From assembly GCA_026225945.1 (NCBI GenBank), contig JAMJFZ010001868.1:7532001-7596000 (forward strand): a DNA stretch of 64,000 bases, written 5' to 3'. The notes under the pieces were generated by a model. The model was not told where the DNA came from. It did not search any database and was given only the letters and a program-made list of their open reading frames with translations. Below, one piece after another: positions 58,987-64,000 of this stretch. The position numbers and the translations under genes are program-made. Every line of letters starts with the position of its first letter. The stretch's first letter is position 1. The DNA is from Cricetomys ansorgei (taxonomy: Eukaryota > Chordata > Mammalia > Rodentia > Nesomyidae).

Positions 58987-59950
58987 TCCTAAATATAACC
59001 TGATTGGTCCATATAATGTGACTTGCATTCATGTTTTCAGGCTGATTGTCACTGGACAACCAATAGGTGAGCTCTTCCCTGGGGATGACCAACTCCTCTG
59101 CTCCCAGCTTTTCTCAGTTGCCTATAATTCTTTGTGTAGAGTTGAGGCCTCGTGAGCTTTTCCCACCCACTTTGGCATGCTGATTTGTGTCATCATTGTT
59201 CATTTGGCGTTTGAGCAGCAGTGTTGGTGAGACTTTATGAGTGTAACTTCAGACATTACTAGGAGACACGATCTCACAGAAAACTCCCTGATTCTCTAGC
59301 TCTAACAATCTTTCCTCCTCCTCTTCCACAATGTTCCCAGAGCTTTATGTATGGGGGTATTTTATAAATGTATCCATTGGGGCTGGGATATATCTGGGAT
59401 AGTGGAATACTAAAACTCTCCATTTTGATTGGTTATGGTTTTCTGTTGTGGTTTCCTTGGCAAAGAGAAGGTCCTTTGATGAGGGGTGAAGACTAAATTT
59501 ACCTTTGTACTTAGGACAAATGTTTATAGACGGTTGTTAGGGACTTATATTGGTTTAATAAGTTAGTGGTTGTAGATTCTCCTCCAATAGCCATGACTTC
59601 ACTAGCGCTGAGAAGTTAGCTAGGTTTCCAGTACCAGGCATGGTCTCTCTCTTTTTAAGAGAGTCTAATGTCAATTGGAGAAGTGTTGGTTACCACCAAG
59701 GTATGTGTGCCACTATTGCATCCTCGATGCTGTGATGGTCATTGATGTGGTTCATAGACATCATAGCTAGGAAGAAATGTTGCTTGCCTCCTGCCTTTGG
59801 AAGTTTGAAAATGGCACCTTATGGTATAATGAAAGCTAGTCTTCAAGAAAGAGGCATTCAAGCTCAGGGGTCTCTGGGCCCTATTTCTGAAGTGCATGAT
59901 GTCTTCAGGAACAGATACTTGCTTTCTGGGTGGGTGGAGAGATAATAATT
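58785..59950 (-). mobile_element. L1-type repeat, antisense, with (TA)n(CA)n
   Basis: TCTTCCCTGGGGATGACCAA, TTCTTTGTGTAGAGTTGAGG, GGTCCTTTGATGAGGGGTGA, AATAGCCATGACTTCACTAG and TTGGTTACCACCAAGGTATG are common in rodent genomes, in this order. I take them as reversed L1 3' material. The 40.2-kb fragment is related. Confidence 0.55.
58905..58982. repeat. (TA)n(CA)n compound microsatellite
   Basis: About 23 TA units then about 15 CA units, without interruption. Confidence 0.98.
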
Positions 59951-61104
59951 CTGTATAATGCTAATGCTAAGGTCTCAAATATAATCTCAGCAAATTAAAT
60001 TTTCAGACAAAAATGTGCCTTTGTTCCCATTCTCCTTTTCGGCTAGTAGCTAAGCCTATCATTCCCATTTGTGAAAACCTGACGGTCATCTGTGGACAAA
60101 AGGTCCAAATGTCAAAATTCTTACCACAGTTAAAAGGTGCCTGTATATTCTACACAAAACAGATAGTTGTTCTTTTTTTTAAAGCAATAGTTATCTCTTT
60201 TTCTGCCTGTCTGCCTTCTGCTTCAGACATGAATGGATTCTTATTTCCCTTTAAGAGCTTGTTACATTGATCAGCACAAGGTAGAGGGTGGGGGGGGCAG
60301 TTAATTTGTCCAAATATAATTACATGAGGTTCAACAAAAGCATTGGCTGTTTCTACTCTCTGCAGGGAAGTGGTTTGCTTTTTTTTTAATGAACAGATGC
60401 ATCATAATCTTGAGAATTCATTTGTTATTCCGCTCGTGGAGTCTGTAGCTACGCAGACATCTGTGATGTGGGATAAGAAAGATTATTTTTCCGAAATACA
60501 AATAATACAGAGACTAAAAAATTATTTTTAGGACTTAAAAGTGTAATAAGCAAACTTCTCCTTTGCCAGTATGTTTTTCAAGCTATTGGTGGCAGGAGTG
60601 CTACAGTCCAGAGTTAATTTTTTTTCCCACACATTTGGTTTTGTAAAATAAAATTGGAGTCCAACCTCCTACTATGTCCAAGGAAATAATTTCATGTTAC
60701 CAGAGAGATGGCTCTGCCTGCATTAATAATACAAGGCTCCTCTACGCCTGAGTTCTAATGCTAGAAGTCAGTAATGTGTCCATGGAGGCTGACATACAGA
60801 GAAAGCCTTATTTCAAAGACACTTTCTGTTAAGTACTTGATTGTGCTGCTCTAGGGAGCAAACCTTAATGCCTCACCATGAGGCCTACAAAGAGTATCCC
60901 TCCTAATTTAGTGCATAAAATCCACCATCACAATTGGTAGTCCACTATAATTCTTTCAAATCTAAATTTGAATCCTCAAAAATACCCCTCAAATACTGTA
61001 TGTGTTATAACACACCAAGTAAAATGAGTTTGAGTCTCTTCTATGAGGCAGCCTGACAACTCCAGTTATAATCAGAGACAAAATAAAAGTAATTTAAAGT
61101 TTGT
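59951..61104. other. Intronic sequence, nothing recognised
   Basis: G8 run near 60290. No nameable repeat. Confidence 0.5.
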
Positions 61105-61310
61105 ATTGAGGACCTACTATGTACTAGGCATTATTCTGAAAGCCTTATTCATGCTAACGCATTGGGTTTTCATAAGAACTCGGTAAGAATAAATAGTACC
61201 ATTGTTTGCACTTTTCAATAAGAACACTTCAGTATAGAACTATTGAGTAACTCTGCAGTGCTCACATGAATCTGAAATTAGAACTGAAATCTAAATCAAA
61301 GCAGGTAACC
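61105..61310 (+). mobile_element. MIR SINE relic
   Basis: TGAGGACCTACTATGTACTA, GGCATTATTCTGAAAGCCTT, GGGTTTTCATAAGAACTCGG and TAAGAATAAATAGTACCATT match the first half of MIR well. The second half is weaker (TTGAGTAACTCTGCAGTGCT). Confidence 0.85.
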
Positions 61311-62879
61311 ACCATACAACAGCCTCTCAGGAAACTGGCAAGGAGACATGGTACATTTCATAGACCTTTGTGTCTGCAAAGTAAAACGAAGCAACAAAAA
61401 AAAGAGGTCAGTGGTCAGGGACTAATGATAGTTTTGCATTAATAATAAATGAAAGTTCTCATAGAGAGTTTTAAAGACTTGCCAGTGAAAATAGTCTATG
61501 GACAGATCGTAAAATACCTGCTAAGAGGAAAACTTAAAAATCCACATTCCAGCAAAAATAGTTCATATTCCAAAAGCTTGTGATAGGAGGAAATTTGAAT
61601 CTTTGAGGGGATAAAGGCAGACTTATTTGGTTCAGAGTCTGGGAAGCCTGCTAGAGAGAAAGTTGGAACATAAGGGTAGCAACTCACCTGGTGCTTCCTG
61701 CATTTTTCAGGAAGCCTCGTCTAAGTCCTGAGTGAAATAAGAAACCACTAAGGCCAGAGACAGGTAAGCAGATAAACACATTGAAGTCAGTCACCGGGCT
61801 GCCACTGTAGAAAACATCTTAACAAAGTGGAGAGTGGAGGCCCGGAGGCCAGTTCAGAGAATAATGCAGTCGCTTCAGTCAGATATGGTGAGAATAACAC
61901 TAGTACTTACGAAGAGTCTGGACTGATTCAAGAGATAGTCCAGAACGACGTCAGTTTGACGTCAAGAATAAGACATCAGAGAAAAGTCTGAAGTTTCTGA
62001 TCAACGCCCACTCTGCGGACAGTAAGTTTTGACAGATGACTAAGGGGTCAAATCATGACATGAAATCATCCACTGGAGTGGTTGAGTGTCACTGAAACTT
62101 CAAACTCCAGCTCAGAAAGGAAGTCTATTCTGGGATTTCCCAGAAAAGAGAGGAAGGGATAGAGTGAGGGAAGGAGGCTACAGCTTCTCGCATAGTTGAA
62201 ATATACAAGGAGAAAAACATAAGCTATGTGGCACCCAACCTTGGGAGGAGATATGTACACAGTAGTATGACCAGGAGAAGCTGATGCCCGTGACTATCAA
62301 GGACAATAGGGTCTGACGCTGCTAAAAGCCAAGAAAAATGAGGACTGAAGATGAGGCAGGTGAGCTTCTGATGAGGCAGAACCAGGGTCGTACTCAAGTT
62401 GGTTTACATCAAACTCAGCATGGGGAATGGGTAATGAATACATGGAGACAAGAGCTGAGGGCACCTTTGGAGTCTGATCGTCAGAGGACAAAGCTTAGAC
62501 AGGTGACAAGACAGAAGTGGCCCAGAACTAACTCCAGCCAAGAATTCAAATCTCTAAGGACAGTGCTCCAGAATCCGCCCCATTTCTAGACTACTGATTA
62601 AATTCTCACATGGAATTGCAGAATCTGAGCACTATCCAAGGCAATGAGTAGTTCATAGCTGATAAGACCTGCTCCTTGAATTCTGGGACTTTATCTTTTG
62701 TATAATTGTCCACTAACCCAGCTACAATTTTGACCACATAGAACCCCTTTCCACCTAGTATCTCAAAAGGCAGAACAGTTTTGGCAAAAACATGGGATAT
62801 TGTCTATCTGTTGCTGATGAAACGAAAAGAATTTTTCCCTTCATATGCTTACGTCATAGTTATTGAAAGGACTGTGAAC
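61311..62879. other. Intronic sequence with a palindromic CRE motif
   Basis: No SINE or L1 recognised in about 1.6 kb. Contains the motif at 61946-61964 listed separately. Confidence 0.45.
61946..61964. promoter_or_regulatory. Palindromic CRE (TGACGTCA) next to a second GACGTCA
   Basis: CGACGTCAGTTTGACGTCAA holds the full CREB/ATF palindrome TGACGTCA at 61957-61964 and GACGTCA at 61947-61953. Both keep their CpG in a CpG-poor region. Function is unproven; it is a motif match only. Confidence 0.4.
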
Positions 62880-62995
62880 CTCATTTTTATTAATATCTAT
62901 TAAACTCACACCGTTTACCAACTACTCTGTTAGATGTTAAGGATGCAAAGGTGGCAAGGACACAGCTCCTAAGCCTCAAGTGTACTAGTCCACAG
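62880..62995 (+). mobile_element. L2/MIR-type relic
   Basis: CCAACTACTCTGTTAGATGT, TAAGGATGCAAAGGTGGCAA and CACAGCTCCTAAGCCTCAAG follow the pattern (…CTACTATGTGCCAGG…GGATACAAAGATGAATAAGAC…CCCTCAAGGAG). Confidence 0.5.
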
Positions 62996-63089
62996 AAGGG
63001 AAATACCATGAAGAGATGTATATAGGATGCCCTGGGGAACGGCATCTGAAGTACCAGGATGAAGCAAAAGGACGTGTGCCTGAGTGCAT

Positions 63090-63092
<3 letters not shown>

Positions 63093-63137
<45 letters not shown>
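63093..63137. repeat. (GT)n microsatellite
   Basis: About 22 GT units, preceded by GCATGCAC. Confidence 0.97.
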
Positions 63138-63894
63138 ATGCTCAGAGGAACACTTGCAAAAAGTTTTTGTTATTTTGGTTTCTTTAAAAACGCAAAATGG
63201 CATCTGGATTAGGTTTGTGGTCCCACTTCAGCTGTGGTATAGATGTTTATGAGTTGGGTTTGGAATGCTTGATGCAGGTGGCTATAATTTTATTGGGTGC
63301 AGTCATTAAGCACCTGTAGCTTGTTTTTGGGATTATGTGCTGCATGGGTTGATGGGAACTTTTGGCTTAGAGTATAAAAAGTCTGAAGCCCCAAAAGTCA
63401 AGGTGGGCATTGGTTGGTGGTTCATTGGTTGGGTTGCTGTCATTAGTTAGTGTGTTAATTTCTAAAAGAACAAAGGTAGGAGAGATTGAATTTACAGACC
63501 ATGAGCTGAGACACTAGTCTGACTCACTGTCAGCTAGTCCTCTTCAAGCTTAGGACAGCATAAAAAGAGGCTGAGAAGATTTCTACTTTTCTCTTTTTCT
63601 GTATCAAGGCCACTTGTAAAAGTGGTGAAGATTTCTTTCTATCCTTTCTTTCTCTTTCCCTAAATAGAGAGTAAAAGATTGTAGCATACTGCTCCGTGTC
63701 TATGTGTGTGTGTGTATATGCATTCATGGGACTTGTGGGGCATGGGTGTGTGTATGTGTGCTTGTGTGAAAATCATAGAATAGTTCATAGAGATGGAAAA
63801 CTGAACTGGCTCTTAAATATGACATAATAAAGTGCTTTTTGAAAAACTTAATGTGATGAGTAAGGTAGCAAACATCTCACATCCAAAATGAACC
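63138..63894. other. Intronic sequence, nothing recognised
   Basis: Short TTGGTTGG repetitions near 63412-63432 and a GT-rich patch at 63700-63768. No gene. Confidence 0.5.
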
Positions 63895-64000
63895 CTTTCA
63901 TTGCCTGCTCTAGAGATAAGGAAATGGAGAAAAATAGAGCCGAAGTGACTTGTTCCAGGTGTCACAAATTTGTGAGTGTTGTAGCTCAGATCAGAATCTG
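63895..64000 (+). mobile_element. MIR SINE relic, cut by the window end
   Basis: GAGATAAGGAAATGGAGAAA, GAAGTGACTTGTTCCAGGTG, TCACAAATTTGTGAGTGTTG and GTAGCTCAGATCAGAATCTG follow the MIR second half (…GAGGAAACTGAGGC…GACTTGCCCAAGGTCACA…CAGAGCTGGGATTCGAA). Confidence 0.72.

Larger units (their letters stand above)
30863..64000 (+). other. Downstream intron of the GABR beta gene (partial)
   Basis: The next exon should begin in the YGYTTDDIEFYW segment of the beta subunit. No sequence able to encode it was seen, so the intron probably runs past the window end. Its content is repeats and unrecognised intronic DNA. Confidence 0.7.

Noticed and set aside
58785..59950. Possible retroviral gene content in the antisense repeat
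   Set aside because: Phrases match a non-coding rodent dispersed repeat; no extended frame is present.
31077..64000. Search for the next GABR exon (YGYTTDDIEFYW region)
   Set aside because: No sequence able to encode it was found on the + strand; it is taken to lie beyond the window.

Overview
This window looks like nuclear DNA from a murid or cricetid rodent. It holds B1, B2/B3/B4 and ID-type SINEs, rodent L1 3' ends, a URR1 hAT element, rodent LTR relics, old MIR/L2 copies and many (CA)n/(TA)n tracts. Base composition is AT-rich and CpG-poor. I cannot separate mouse, rat and hamster-like species by eye.

Only one protein-coding segment is supported: an 83-bp exon at 30780-30862 on the + strand. 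It has a good acceptor and a GTGAGT donor. It encodes the Cys-loop of a GABA-A receptor beta subunit, including both disulphide cysteines and the N-C-T glycosylation sequon. The protein segment is the same in beta1, beta2 and beta3 as I know them. Codon usage resembles what I remember of Gabrb1, so I call it Gabrb1 exon 5 with moderate confidence. The rest is then intron: at least 30.8 kb upstream and 33.1 kb downstream. I saw no second exon, RNA gene, CRISPR array or bacterial-type feature. The other open frames lie in repeats or are short chance frames.

Layout: 0-6 kb has an antisense L1 ORF2 piece, a B1, a diverged 97-bp direct repeat and two B3 SINEs. 6-10 kb has a GA-rich tract, L1 3' pieces and a small LTR retrotransposon nested in an L1 3' UTR. 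10-17 kb has SINEs, microsatellites, a rodent dispersed repeat and a recent-looking 64-bp tandem duplication. 17-21 kb has an internally deleted L1 whose ORF1 is split by a 588-bp insertion with a 19-bp target duplication; the insertion carries a 19-bp-period minisatellite. 21-27 kb has a B4, an ancient mammalian repeat holding a B3, and a hAT relic. 28-30.5 kb has a sense L1 3' half followed by an antisense L1 ORF2 piece that stops about 280 bp before the exon. 33-45 kb has LTR copies, a pyrimidine tract, a B4 with a 32-bp-period repeat, and a URR1 element with its target duplication. 45-64 kb has a rodent repeat pair in opposite orientation, an inverted L1 pair near 56.8 kb, several MIR/L2 relics, and a palindromic CRE sequence at 61957.

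I found no new biological system. The most distinctive observations are the composite retroposon at 18.5-19.1 kb, the nested LTR element at 8.2-9.8 kb, and the repeat arrangement around the exon.
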